DNA of 36,200 nucleotides from Flavobacteriaceae bacterium (lineage in GTDB: Bacteria; Bacteroidota; Bacteroidia; Flavobacteriales; Flavobacteriaceae), in NCBI GenBank assembly GCA_009693635.1, contig SHWW01000011.1:1-36200 (forward strand), written 5' to 3'. Both the position numbers and the translations under genes were made by a program. Under the pieces are notes generated by a model. The model did not search any database and was not told the origin of the DNA. It saw only the letters and a program-made list of their open reading frames with translations. Positions 1 to 9,033 of this stretch are shown one piece after another (the stretch's first letter is position 1; every line of letters starts with the position of its first letter).

Positions 1-334
1 CTTTTCGCTCAGACCTTGAGTGTGCTAATGTAGGGATTGTCAATCCATTTTAAAAGAGTAAAGTGCCAAAGTTATTAAGAATGATATTGACAAATTATAC
101 GACAGATTTTAAATCAAAAATTTATGAATTAAAACAGACTATTTTTGATGATTTACTTCCACAGAAAATCCAATTCTGTATTTGAAATGATCACTATTTC
201 AAGATTTAAAAGGACTTGAAAACTTGGTGATAAAAAAAGTATTTAGGATTAAATACAAATTTTAAATTAAAAAAGGCTTGAATTACTTGAACGGTTTTAA
301 CTATTGCCTAAAAGTCTATTTTATTTTGGCATAA

Positions 335-1429
335 TTATACATTAAATCTAAAGTGCATTACATCACCATCCTTAACAATATATTCTTTTCCTTCCACTTT
401 GAATTTTCCAGCTTCTTTACATTTGGCTTCTGATTTGTAATGAATGAAATCTTCGTAAGCAATTACTTCGGCGCGAATGAATCCTTTTTCGAAATCAGTA
501 TGAATAACTCCTGCAGCTTGTGGCGCAGTAGCTCCAATATTGATGGTCCAAGCACGAACTTCTTTAGCTCCTGCCGTAAAATAGGTTTGTTGCTTGAGTA
601 ACTTATAAGCTGCACGAATCAAAACGGATGCGCCTGGCTCGGTTAATCCCATATCTTCTAGGAAAATTTGACGCTCTTCAAAACTTTCTAATTCGGTGAT
701 ATCCGCTTCGGCACCAACGGAAAGTATGATTACTTCTGCGGCTTCATCTTTTACTAACTCCCGAACTTGATCTACATATTTATTTCCGTTTACGGCAGCT
801 TCTTCATCTACATTACAAACGTATAAAACTGGTTTTGTAGTAATTAATTGGAAACCTTCCATCAATTCTAATTCTTCGTGATTTTGAGGAATTATGGTTC
901 TTGCTGATTTTGCTTGAAGCAATGTTTCTTTGATTCTATCTAAAAGTGCTTTTTCGGTTTGTGCGTCTTTATTTCCAGTTTTGGCGGCACGATTTACTTT
1001 TTCTAATCGTTTTTCAACATTTTCTAAATCTTTTAGTTGAAGTTCGATATCGATGGTTTCTTTGTCGCGAATTGGGTTTACATTTCCATCTACGTGGATG
1101 ATGTTATCGTTATCAAAACAACGTAGAACGTGGATAATTGCATTACATTCTCTGATATTTCCAAGAAATTGATTTCCTAAACCTTCGCCTTTGCTGGCTC
1201 CTTTTACTAATCCTGCAATGTCAACAATATCAACAGTTGCCATTTGGACGCGTTCTGGACTCACTAATTCCTCTAATTTTCCCATTCTCGAATCGGGAAC
1301 ATTTACAACACCTATATTAGGTTCTATGGTACAAAAGGGAAAGTTGGCACTTTGCGCTTTGGCATTCGATAAACAATTGAACAACGTTGATTTTCCAACA
1401 TTTGGTAATCCTACAATTCCTGCTTTCAT
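335..1429 (-). CDS. ychF: Redox-regulated ATPase/GTPase YchF (OLA1 family)
   Basis: MKAGIVGLPNVGKSTLFNCLSNAKAQSANFPFCTIEPN with the YchF C-terminal TGS region (FRAEVI..KDGDVMHFRFNV). Internal Met preferred over the ORF 5' end because a TATATTTG box lies at 1451-1458 (-). Confidence 0.96.
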   Translation of the reverse strand: MKAGIVGLPNVGKSTLFNCLSNAKAQSANFPFCTIEPNIGVVNVPDSRMGKLEELVSPERVQMATVDIVDIAGLVKGASKGEGLGNQFLGNIRECNAIIHVLRCFDNDNIIHVDGNVNPIRDKETIDIELQLKDLENVEKRLEKVNRAAKTGNKDAQTEKALLDRIKETLLQAKSARTIIPQNHEELELMEGFQLITTKPVLYVCNVDEEAAVNGNKYVDQVRELVKDEAAEVIILSVGAEADITELESFEERQIFLEDMGLTEPGASVLIRAAYKLLKQQTYFTAGAKEVRAWTINIGATAPQAAGVIHTDFEKGFIRAEVIAYEDFIHYKSEAKCKEAGKFKVEGKEYIVKDGDVMHFRFNV

Positions 1430-1450
1430 TATGGTTTGTTTTAAAGATTG

Positions 1451-1458
1451 CAAATATA
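1451..1458 (-). promoter_or_regulatory. Bacteroidetes-type -7 box (TATATTTG) for ychF
   Basis: TAnnTTTG match on the minus strand, 21 nt upstream of ATG 1429; the -33 element is weak. Confidence 0.5.
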
Positions 1459-1596
1459 GGATTTATATTATTTAATAAAAATTGTATAAAAAATGATTAA
1501 TGTTAAGTATTCGTTAATTAAAAAAGAAATCTAATTAATCGGTTAATACTGAAGATGGTTTATATTGGAGTCCTGTTCAAAGGGTTTCAACAGAGC

Positions 1597-1617
1597 TTAT
1601 TATTATTATTATTATTA
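1597..1617. repeat. (TTA)7 trinucleotide microsatellite
   Basis: Seven perfect TTA units read directly in the intergenic sequence. Confidence 0.95.
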
Positions 1618-1664
1618 TGCAACATTAGAATTTAATTTCTAAACTAGATATTTTTCATAAACAT

Positions 1665-1700
1665 AAAAAAAATCCTGAGTTTTAAAGCTCAGGATTTTTT
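1665..1700. terminator. Bidirectional intrinsic terminator downstream of the ferredoxin gene
   Basis: AATCCTGAG-TTTTAAAG-CTCAGGATT stem flanked by A-run and T-run. Confidence 0.85.
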
Positions 1701-1719
1701 ATTTAGTGTTATTTTGTAA

Positions 1720-2070
1720 TTATTCGTTATGCAAGAATGCTTGTCTGTTTAGCAACGTTTCCTCACTCTCAATGTGGGTATCATCAGGAATACAACAATC
1801 AACAGGGCATACTGCGGCGCATTGAGGTTCGTCGTGAAAACCTTTACATTCTGTACATTTTCCAGGAACAATATAGTAAATATCATCAGAAATTGGGGTT
1901 TGAGCTGCATCTGCATCTACTTCAGTTCCATCAGCTAATATTACTTTTCCTCTAATTTTCGTCCCATCTTTATATCTCCAATCGTCTGCTCCTTCATAAA
2001 TTGCAGTATTTGGACATTCTGGCTCACAAGCGCCACAATTGATACATTCATCAGTTATTATAATTGCCAT
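1720..2070 (-). CDS. 4Fe-4S dicluster ferredoxin-like protein
   Basis: [19 protein letters not shown] and [22 protein letters not shown] cluster motifs, 116 aa. Confidence 0.93.
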   Translation of the reverse strand: MAIIITDECINCGACEPECPNTAIYEGADDWRYKDGTKIRGKVILADGTEVDADAAQTPISDDIYYIVPGKCTECKGFHDEPQCAAVCPVDCCIPDDTHIESEETLLNRQAFLHNE

Positions 2071-2080
2071 ATTTTTTTAG

Positions 2081-2157
2081 TCTTAAAGTTTGATGTCTTA
2101 AAGTTCTAAAGTTAAAAGAGATTTGAATCTTTTGACATTTGACTTTTGACATTCGAC
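2081..2157. repeat. Heptad/octad periodic imperfect inverted-repeat element
   Basis: Right arm TTTTGAC|ATTTGAC|TTTTGAC|ATTCGAC (2130-2157); left arm GTCTTAAA|GTTTGAT|GTCTTAAA|GTTCTAAA|GTTAAAAG is its degenerate reverse complement; pseudo-centre AGATT-TG-AATCT. Confidence 0.75.
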
Positions 2158-2176
2158 ATATTTATCCTTATTTTTG
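2144..2176 (+). promoter_or_regulatory. Candidate sigma-A promoter of the acyl-CoA reductase
   Basis: TTTTG (2144-2148), 20-nt spacer, TATTTTTG (2169-2176); matches Bacteroidetes TTTG-N19-20-TAnnTTTG. Confidence 0.6.
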
Positions 2177-2215
2177 GACAAAATTACACCCAAAACTATT
2201 CATAAGCAAATCAAT

Positions 2216-3274
2216 ATGACTTTAGAACATAAAAAAAATATTTTCGTTGCATTAGGGACCTTTTTATCTCAATTTTCAGAGGTTAGAAATCTAAAAAAAG
2301 AATCGGTTTTAAATAATGATTTGTTTTTTGACCGTTTTATTGATTTAATCAAATTATCTCAATCTCACAACGGCTGGTACACAAATGACAATGTGTATTT
2401 TGCCATTCAATCTTGGGCGGAAGCATTGACTGTTGACAATTTAAATCAATGGTTAGATGCTTATGATTTTACAAATGTAGATTCTAAATCGGTAGGGTTG
2501 ATATTGGCTGGAAATATTCCACTGGTTGGTTTTCACGATTTTATTTCAGTATTGGTTTCGGGACATAAAGTGTTGGTTAAAACATCTTCAAATGATCAAC
2601 ATTTATTGCCTTTTTTAGCTGAATATTTAATTTCTATTGAACCAAAATTTAAAAATTACATCACTTTTGTAGCTGGTAAATTAGAAGGTTTTGATGCAGT
2701 AGTTGCAACTGGAAGTAATAATACGGCACGTTATTTTGAATTTTATTTCAAAGACAAACCTTCCATTATTAGAAAATCAAGAAATTCAGTTGCTGTTTTA
2801 AACGGACAAGAAACGAAAGAACAAATGGTAGCTTTAGGAGAAGATGTGTTTCGCTATTTTGGTCTGGGATGCAGAAATGTTTCTAAAATATTTGTTCCGA
2901 AAGACTATAATTTTGATGCATTTTTTGGAGGAATGTTTCCCTATCAAGACGTAATTAAATATGAAAAATACATCAATAATTACGATTACAATAAAGCGGT
3001 TTTTCTAATGAGTAATTTTAATTTATTGGATAATGAATTTCTAATTATCAAAGAAGACAGCAGTTATGCTTCGCCAATTTCGAGTGTTTTTTATGAATTT
3101 TACGAAAATTTAGAAGATATAAAAATACGTTTACACGCTGAAAATGAACAAATTCAATGTATTGTCTCAAATGATTTAATAGAGAACAGTGTCGCATTTG
3201 GACAAGCTCAAAAACCAAACTTGTGGGATTATGCTGATAATGTAGATACCATCAATTTTTTAATCGCTTTATAG
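2216..3274 (+). CDS. Acyl-CoA reductase (LuxC family)
   Basis: GLILAGNIPLVGFHDFISVLVSGHKVLVKTSSND and RNSVAVLNGQE; start chosen at the Met downstream of the predicted promoter. Confidence 0.9.
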   Translation: MTLEHKKNIFVALGTFLSQFSEVRNLKKESVLNNDLFFDRFIDLIKLSQSHNGWYTNDNVYFAIQSWAEALTVDNLNQWLDAYDFTNVDSKSVGLILAGNIPLVGFHDFISVLVSGHKVLVKTSSNDQHLLPFLAEYLISIEPKFKNYITFVAGKLEGFDAVVATGSNNTARYFEFYFKDKPSIIRKSRNSVAVLNGQETKEQMVALGEDVFRYFGLGCRNVSKIFVPKDYNFDAFFGGMFPYQDVIKYEKYINNYDYNKAVFLMSNFNLLDNEFLIIKEDSSYASPISSVFYEFYENLEDIKIRLHAENEQIQCIVSNDLIENSVAFGQAQKPNLWDYADNVDTINFLIAL

Positions 3275-3414
3275 ATTATTAATTTACAAAAAAAAAGATC
3301 CCAACTATAACGATTTTGTTAATAAAACAATAAAACTATTTGTGTATTCTTAATTGTTTTTAGATTTCTATTTCCGAAATTTGCAATCTAATTTTTTTGA
3401 ACACAACAACCATA

Positions 3415-4500
3415 ATGAAAAAACACAACTACAGCGCAGGACCTTGTATTTTACCTCAAGAAGTTTTTGAAAAATCAGCGGCAGCGATTTTAAATTTCAA
3501 TAATTCGGGTTTGTCACTTTTGGAAATTTCACACAGAAGCAAAGATTTTGTTGCTGTAATGGATGAAGCACGAGATCTGGCTTTGGAATTATTGGATTTG
3601 AAAGGAAAAGGATACCAAGCGATGTTTCTTCACGGGGGAGCAAGTTTAGAATTCCTAATGGTTCCTTATAATTTAATGAAAACTGATGGAAAAGCAGCGT
3701 ATCTTGATACAGGAACTTGGGCTGCGGCAGCGATAAAAGAAGCTAATTTATTTGGTGAAACTGTAGTTGTAGCTTCATCTAAAAATCAAAATTACAATCA
3801 TATTCCAAAAGGATATACTGTTCCTGAAGATGCTAATTATTTTCACTGCACGAGCAATAATACGATTTTTGGAACTCAAATGAAAATATTTCCAAATGTT
3901 TCAATTCCCGTGGTTTGCGATATGAGTTCTGATATTTTTTCGAGAGTTTTAGACTTTTCTAAATTTGATATTATTTATGCTGGAGCTCAGAAAAATATGG
4001 GACCTGCAGGAACTACTTTGGTGATTATAAAAGAAGAAATTCTTGGGAAATCAGGACGAATAATTCCAAGTATGTTGGATTATGAAAAACACATTAAAGC
4101 AGAGAGTATGTACAATACGCCTGCTGTTTTCCCTGTTTATGCCTCTTTGCTAACATTGCAATGGTTGAAAAAATTAGGTGGTGTAGCCGAAATTGAAAAA
4201 TTGAACAATGCAAAAGCGGAATTAATATATTCAGAAATTGACAGAAATCCCTATTTTAAAGGGGCTGCAAATATTGAAGATCGTTCTATTATGAATGCAG
4301 TTTTCTTATTAGAAAATGAAGCACATGCAGCTATTTTTGACACTTTGTGTAAAGAAGCAGGAATTTCGGGATTACCTGGTCACCGTTCTGTAGGTGGCTA
4401 CAGAGCTTCGATGTACAACGCACTTCCGATAGAAAGCGTTCAAATTTTAGTCGATGTTATGCAGGATTTTGAGAGTAAATTATCGGGAATGAATTTTTAA
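3415..4500 (+). CDS. serC: 3-phosphoserine/phosphohydroxythreonine transaminase
   Basis: MKKHNYSAGPCILPQEVFEKSA, FLHGGASLEF, IYAGAQKNMGPAGTTLVII, GLPGHRSVGGYRASMYNA. Confidence 0.97.
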   Translation: MKKHNYSAGPCILPQEVFEKSAAAILNFNNSGLSLLEISHRSKDFVAVMDEARDLALELLDLKGKGYQAMFLHGGASLEFLMVPYNLMKTDGKAAYLDTGTWAAAAIKEANLFGETVVVASSKNQNYNHIPKGYTVPEDANYFHCTSNNTIFGTQMKIFPNVSIPVVCDMSSDIFSRVLDFSKFDIIYAGAQKNMGPAGTTLVIIKEEILGKSGRIIPSMLDYEKHIKAESMYNTPAVFPVYASLLTLQWLKKLGGVAEIEKLNNAKAELIYSEIDRNPYFKGAANIEDRSIMNAVFLLENEAHAAIFDTLCKEAGISGLPGHRSVGGYRASMYNALPIESVQILVDVMQDFESKLSGMNF

Positions 4501-4505
4501 GAAAA

Positions 4506-4537
4506 GGTTAATCGGTTAATTGATGATTCGTTTAATC
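4506..4537. repeat. Octad repeat, left arm (4 units)
   Basis: GGTTAATC|GGTTAATT|GATGATTC|GTTTAATC; reverse complement has the same RAWTAAMC-like consensus as the right arm at 4613-4644. Confidence 0.75.
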
Positions 4538-4612
4538 CGAAGGAATAAATAAATGATACTTTTAGTAACTATAAAAAAATTAAATAATAATTCTGTTGTT
4601 AATCTGAATTTC

Positions 4613-4644
4613 GATTCAACAAATAACCGAATAAACAAATAAAC
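4613..4644. repeat. Octad repeat, right arm (4 units)
   Basis: GATTCAAC|AAATAACC|GAATAAAC|AAATAAAC, exact 8-bp phase, ending 6 nt before the serA ATG. Confidence 0.8.
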
Positions 4645-4650
4645 ATTATA

Positions 4651-5604
4651 ATGAAAATATTAGCAAATGATGGGATTTCTAAAAGCGGAATTTTAGCTTT
4701 AGAAAAAGGGGGGTTTGAAGTAATTACAACAAAAGTTGCACAGGAACAAGTTGCCAATTTTGTAAACGAAAATAACGTGACTGTTGTTTTAGTTCGTAGT
4801 GCAACGAAAGTTAGAAAAGATATTATTGATGCTTGTCCAGGATTGAAAATCATCGGTAGAGGTGGAGTTGGAATGGATAATATTGATGTTGACTATGCAA
4901 AAAGCAAAGGAATTAGTGTAATTAATACACCTGCCTCATCATCAGAATCTGTTGCGGAATTGGTATTTGCACATTTGTTTTCTGGGGTACGATTTTTGCA
5001 CGATTCCAATAGAAATATGCCTTTGGAAGGAGATTCAAATTTTGAAGGTTTAAAAAAAGCGTATTCAAATGGAATTGAATTGCGAGGAAAAACTTTGGGA
5101 ATTGTAGGAATTGGTCGTATTGGTCAAGCTACTGCAAAAATGGCTTTAGGGCTAGGTATGAAAGTTATTACGGCGGATAGTTATATTGAAAAAGTGGATG
5201 TTTCGGTAGTATTTTTTGATGGTCAATCCATTTCAACTACACTAGTTTCCCAATCGTTAGAATCTTTATTTAAAGAAGCTGACTTTATCACGTTGCACGT
5301 TCCTGCTCAAGATGGATACATCATTGGTGAAGCAGAATTAGCAATTATGAAACCAGGTGTTGGAATTATAAATTGTGCCCGTGGAGGTGTTATTGATGAA
5401 GTTGCATTAGTAAAAGCATTAGATAGTGGTAAGGTGTTATTTGCTGGTTTAGATGTCTTTGAAAATGAGCCAACACCAGAAATCACGATCTTAATGAATC
5501 ATAAAATTTCATTGACACCTCATATTGGAGCTGCTACATTGGAGGCGCAAGACAGAATTGGAACTGAACTGGCTTCACAAATTATAAGTTTATTGAAGAA
5601 TTAA
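4651..5604 (+). CDS. serA: D-2-hydroxyacid / 3-phosphoglycerate dehydrogenase (short form, no evident C-terminal ACT domain)
   Basis: GRGGVGMDNIDVDYAKSKGI, GIVGIGRIGQATAKMALGLGMKV, INCARGGVIDEVAL, FENEPTP, LTPHIGAAT. Confidence 0.92.
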   Translation: MKILANDGISKSGILALEKGGFEVITTKVAQEQVANFVNENNVTVVLVRSATKVRKDIIDACPGLKIIGRGGVGMDNIDVDYAKSKGISVINTPASSSESVAELVFAHLFSGVRFLHDSNRNMPLEGDSNFEGLKKAYSNGIELRGKTLGIVGIGRIGQATAKMALGLGMKVITADSYIEKVDVSVVFFDGQSISTTLVSQSLESLFKEADFITLHVPAQDGYIIGEAELAIMKPGVGIINCARGGVIDEVALVKALDSGKVLFAGLDVFENEPTPEITILMNHKISLTPHIGAATLEAQDRIGTELASQIISLLKN

Positions 5605-5641
5605 AAAAGAGTTTCTCTTTAAAGTATTTCATTTTATACAG

Positions 5642-5672
5642 AAATGCATCTCTAGCTGAGGTGCATTTTTTT
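5642..5672 (+). terminator. Intrinsic terminator after serA
   Basis: AAATGCATCTC-TAGCT-GAGGTGCATTT followed by a T-run; 11-bp stem with one G:U. Confidence 0.85.
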
Positions 5673-5729
5673 GTTTGTCTAAAAAGGTAATTTGGTGATT
5701 AATTTTGTAATTTTGATGAAGATTCAAAA

Positions 5730-6050
5730 ATGATGAAAAAGCTTAAAGAACGCTGGGGAATTACGAACAATTTTCAATTACTATTGATTCTTATTATATT
5801 CGCTATTAATGGTTCTTTTTCGGCAAGAATTTCAAGTTATTTGATCTCATTTTTGGGAATCAATAATGAAAATACTCATTGGTTTTTCTATTATTTGGTT
5901 TTATTACTTCTAGTTATGCCAATTTATCCCTTTTTATTGATGGGTTTCGGCTATTTATTTGGTCAATCTAAGTTTTTCTTTCCCTTTGGTAAAAGAATGC
6001 TGAAAAGTATGGGATTGGGTTTTGTGTTTAAATTAAAAACCCCAAAATAA
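5730..6050 (+). CDS. Small membrane protein, DUF6787-like
   Basis: 106 aa with hydrophobic segments (FQLLLILIIFAINGSFSARISSYLI); family name from memory. Confidence 0.8.
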   Translation: MMKKLKERWGITNNFQLLLILIIFAINGSFSARISSYLISFLGINNENTHWFFYYLVLLLLVMPIYPFLLMGFGYLFGQSKFFFPFGKRMLKSMGLGFVFKLKTPK

Positions 6051-6069
6051 AATTAATTATTTTGAGGTT
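6038..6069. terminator. Hairpin between convergent genes, using the 3' end of the upstream CDS
   Basis: AACCCCAAAATAA / TTATTTTGAGGTT, 13-bp stem with one mismatch; no strong T-run. Confidence 0.45.
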
Positions 6070-6090
6070 AATTCAGAGGATTATAATCTA

Positions 6091-8724
6091 TTATTTCAAA
6101 CTTGCTAAACTTTGCTCGATTGTTCCAATTTTCGCAAGTGTATCTGCTTCTTTTTGTTTTTCGTTTGCTAATACTTTTTCGGGCGCACCAGCAACAAATT
6201 TTTCATTTGACAATTTTGATTGTACCGATTTCAAAAATCCCTGAATGTATTTAAGCTCTTCCGATAATTTTGCAATTTCTTCTTCTATATTGATATTCCC
6301 TGTAATTGGAATAAAATATTCGTTTGATTTCACTCGGAATGATAAGGCGCCATCCACTTTTTCAGTTAAATAGTCCAATGCGGTTATGTTTCCTAATTTG
6401 GTTATTACCGAATCAAAATAAGTAGAAGCGGCATCATTATTAACAATTTTTAACTCGATAGTATCTTTGAATGGAATATTTTTGTCTTTTCTGATGGTTC
6501 TAATGCCAGAAATTACTTCCATTGTATTTTCAAAATCGACAATTAAACTTTCGTTAAATGGTTTTAAAACTGGCCAAGTAGAAACAATTAAAGCTTCTTC
6601 AGGTGTTCTTTCTGCGATGTAATGCCAAATTTCTTCTGTCAGAAATGGCATAAATGGATGCAATAATTTCAAGTTATTTTCCAACATTTCAATTGCTTTA
6701 TCAAAAGTAATTTTGTCTATCGGCGCTTGATAAGCAGGTTTGATTATTTCTAAAAACCAAGAACAGAAATCGTCCCAAACTAATTTGTAGATTCCCATTA
6801 AGGCATCTGAAATTCTGTATTTTTCGAAATTATCTTCAATTTCTAAAAGTGTTTGTTGCATTTTAGCTTCATACCATTCAATGGCAACTTTAGACGATTT
6901 TGGCTGAGGAATAGTTGCGCTAACTTCCCATCCTCGGATTAATTTAAAGGCATTCCAAATCTTGTTGGTAAATCCTTTTCCTTGGTTGCACAATTCTTCA
7001 TCAAACATAATATCGTTTCCGGCAGAAGCACTTAAAAGCAAACCTACACGAACTCCATCAGCACCAAATTTTTCTATTAAGTCCAAAGGATTTGGCGAGT
7101 TTCCTAATGATTTAGACATTTTTCGGCGTTGTTTGTCGCGAACTAAACCTGTCAGATATACATTTGTAAATGGTTTTTTACCAGTGTATTCATAACCCGA
7201 AATTATCATTCGGGCAACCCAGAAAAATAAAATATCTGGACCTGTAACCAAGACATTTGTGGGATAATAATATTTGAAATCTTCATTTTCAGGATCCATA
7301 ACACCACCAAAAACCGATATTGGCCAAAGCCATGAGGAAAACCAAGTGTCTAACGCATCTTTATCCTGAGTTAAATCATTCGTTGTAAGTTGAGGATTAT
7401 TGGTTCTTTGTTTTGCTAAAACCAAAGCGTCTTCGATAGATTCCGCTACCACATAATCTTCTTTTCCGTCACCAAAAAAGTACGCAGGAATTTGTTGTCC
7501 CCACCATAACTGACGAGAAATATTCCAATCTCGAATGTTATTCAACCAGTGCGCATAGGTATTATTAAAACGCGCTGGATGCAATTTTATTTCTCCATCA
7601 ACCAATACAGATTGGATGGCTGGTTTTACTAAATCTTCCATTTTTAGAAACCATTGGTCAGACAAGCGAGGTTCGATTATGGCTTTGGTTCTTTCTGAAG
7701 TTCCCACTTTGTTTAAGTGGGTTTCAGTTTTCACCAAACTGCCATTTGATTTTAATTCTTCTGTAATTGCTTCACGAACTGCAAAACGATCTTTTCCTTG
7801 ATAATGCATTCCAAAACTATTTAGGGATGCATCTTCATTGAGGATGTCGATAATTTCTAAATTATGATTTTCTCCAAGAGTTTTATCGTTCATATCGTGA
7901 GCTGGAGTTACTTTTAGGCAACCAGTTCCAAATTCGATATCTACATAATTGTCTTCAATAATAGGAATTATTCTACCGCATATTGGCACAATTGCTTTTT
8001 TACCTTTTAAATGTGAAAAGCGTTCATCATTTGGGTTGATGCAAATTGCTGTGTCTCCAAAGATTGTTTCTGGGCGCGTTGTTGCTACCGTAATAAAGTC
8101 CGAAGTTCCTTCGATTAGGTATTTTATATAATATAATTTTCCTTGTTGTTCTTCAAAAATCACTTCTTCGTCAGAAAGTGTCGTTTTGGCTTCGGGATCC
8201 CAATTCACCATTCTGAAACCTCGATAAATCAATCCTTTTTTGTGCAAATCAACGAACGAACGTGTCACAGATGCTGACATATCAGGATCCATTGTGAATT
8301 TTGTTCGATCCCAATCGCAAGAAGCTCCTAATTTTTTTAGTTGTTCTAAAATTACACCGCCGTATTTATCGGTCCATTCCCAAGCATGAGCAAGGAATTC
8401 TTGGCGTGTTAAATCGTCTTTGTTGATTCCTTCGGCTTTTAGTTTTGCTACTACTTTTGCTTCTGTTGCTATAGATGCGTGATCGGTTCCTGGAACCCAA
8501 CATGCATTGAATCCTTTTAGTCGAGCACGACGAATTAATACGTCTTGAATGGTGTTGTTTAGCATGTGCCCCATGTGGAGTACACCTGTAACGTTAGGAG
8601 GTGGAATGACAATGGTATAAGGAGTTCTATGGTCGGGGGTGGAATGAAAATAGTTGTTTTTCATCCAGTATTCGTACCATTTATCTTCTATATTTTTAGC
8701 GTCAAATTGCGATGGAATTGTCAT
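6091..8724 (-). CDS. valS: Valyl-tRNA synthetase
   Basis: PPPNVTGVLHMGHMLN, CWVPGTDHASIATE, KMSKSLGNSPNP (KMSKS), C-terminal coiled coil. Confidence 0.98.
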   Translation of the reverse strand: MTIPSQFDAKNIEDKWYEYWMKNNYFHSTPDHRTPYTIVIPPPNVTGVLHMGHMLNNTIQDVLIRRARLKGFNACWVPGTDHASIATEAKVVAKLKAEGINKDDLTRQEFLAHAWEWTDKYGGVILEQLKKLGASCDWDRTKFTMDPDMSASVTRSFVDLHKKGLIYRGFRMVNWDPEAKTTLSDEEVIFEEQQGKLYYIKYLIEGTSDFITVATTRPETIFGDTAICINPNDERFSHLKGKKAIVPICGRIIPIIEDNYVDIEFGTGCLKVTPAHDMNDKTLGENHNLEIIDILNEDASLNSFGMHYQGKDRFAVREAITEELKSNGSLVKTETHLNKVGTSERTKAIIEPRLSDQWFLKMEDLVKPAIQSVLVDGEIKLHPARFNNTYAHWLNNIRDWNISRQLWWGQQIPAYFFGDGKEDYVVAESIEDALVLAKQRTNNPQLTTNDLTQDKDALDTWFSSWLWPISVFGGVMDPENEDFKYYYPTNVLVTGPDILFFWVARMIISGYEYTGKKPFTNVYLTGLVRDKQRRKMSKSLGNSPNPLDLIEKFGADGVRVGLLLSASAGNDIMFDEELCNQGKGFTNKIWNAFKLIRGWEVSATIPQPKSSKVAIEWYEAKMQQTLLEIEDNFEKYRISDALMGIYKLVWDDFCSWFLEIIKPAYQAPIDKITFDKAIEMLENNLKLLHPFMPFLTEEIWHYIAERTPEEALIVSTWPVLKPFNESLIVDFENTMEVISGIRTIRKDKNIPFKDTIELKIVNNDAASTYFDSVITKLGNITALDYLTEKVDGALSFRVKSNEYFIPITGNINIEEEIAKLSEELKYIQGFLKSVQSKLSNEKFVAGAPEKVLANEKQKEADTLAKIGTIEQSLASLK

Positions 8725-8795
8725 TTTATTTTTTATTCGTTATTTATAATTGTTGTGCTTTTTAAACATTTCTAAGTATTCAAATGAAAAAAACA

Positions 8796-8858
8796 TAGCC
8801 CTGATGGCATTGGAAATCCCTCGCTTTTTAGCGAGGATTGAAGCGGACAGCAGGAAAA
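8796..8858 (+). repeat. Dispersed intergenic hairpin repeat, copy 1
   Basis: TAGCCCTGA...CCTCGCTTTTTAGCGAGGATT...GACAGCAGGAAAA; gapless 48/63 match to the reverse complement of 16657-16719. Confidence 0.85.
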
Positions 8859-9033
8859 TGAATTACTGAAAATGCCAAAAATTTCGCTCCTAGAAAAAGA
8901 GATTATGAATTGGTACGTTTTTTGTAATTACTACAAAAGTAAATAATTATGTACAGTTTAAAAAGGGAAATATAAATTTGTGCAATTAATTAAAATAAAG
9001 TAGATTTACATGAACTAATTAAATTATACCTCG

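Noticed and set aside
1-53. Possible C-terminal tail of a CDS (FRSDLECANVGIVNPF*) entering from the left edge on +
   Set aside because: Only 16 codons visible and no family recognisable; cannot distinguish from a chance open frame.
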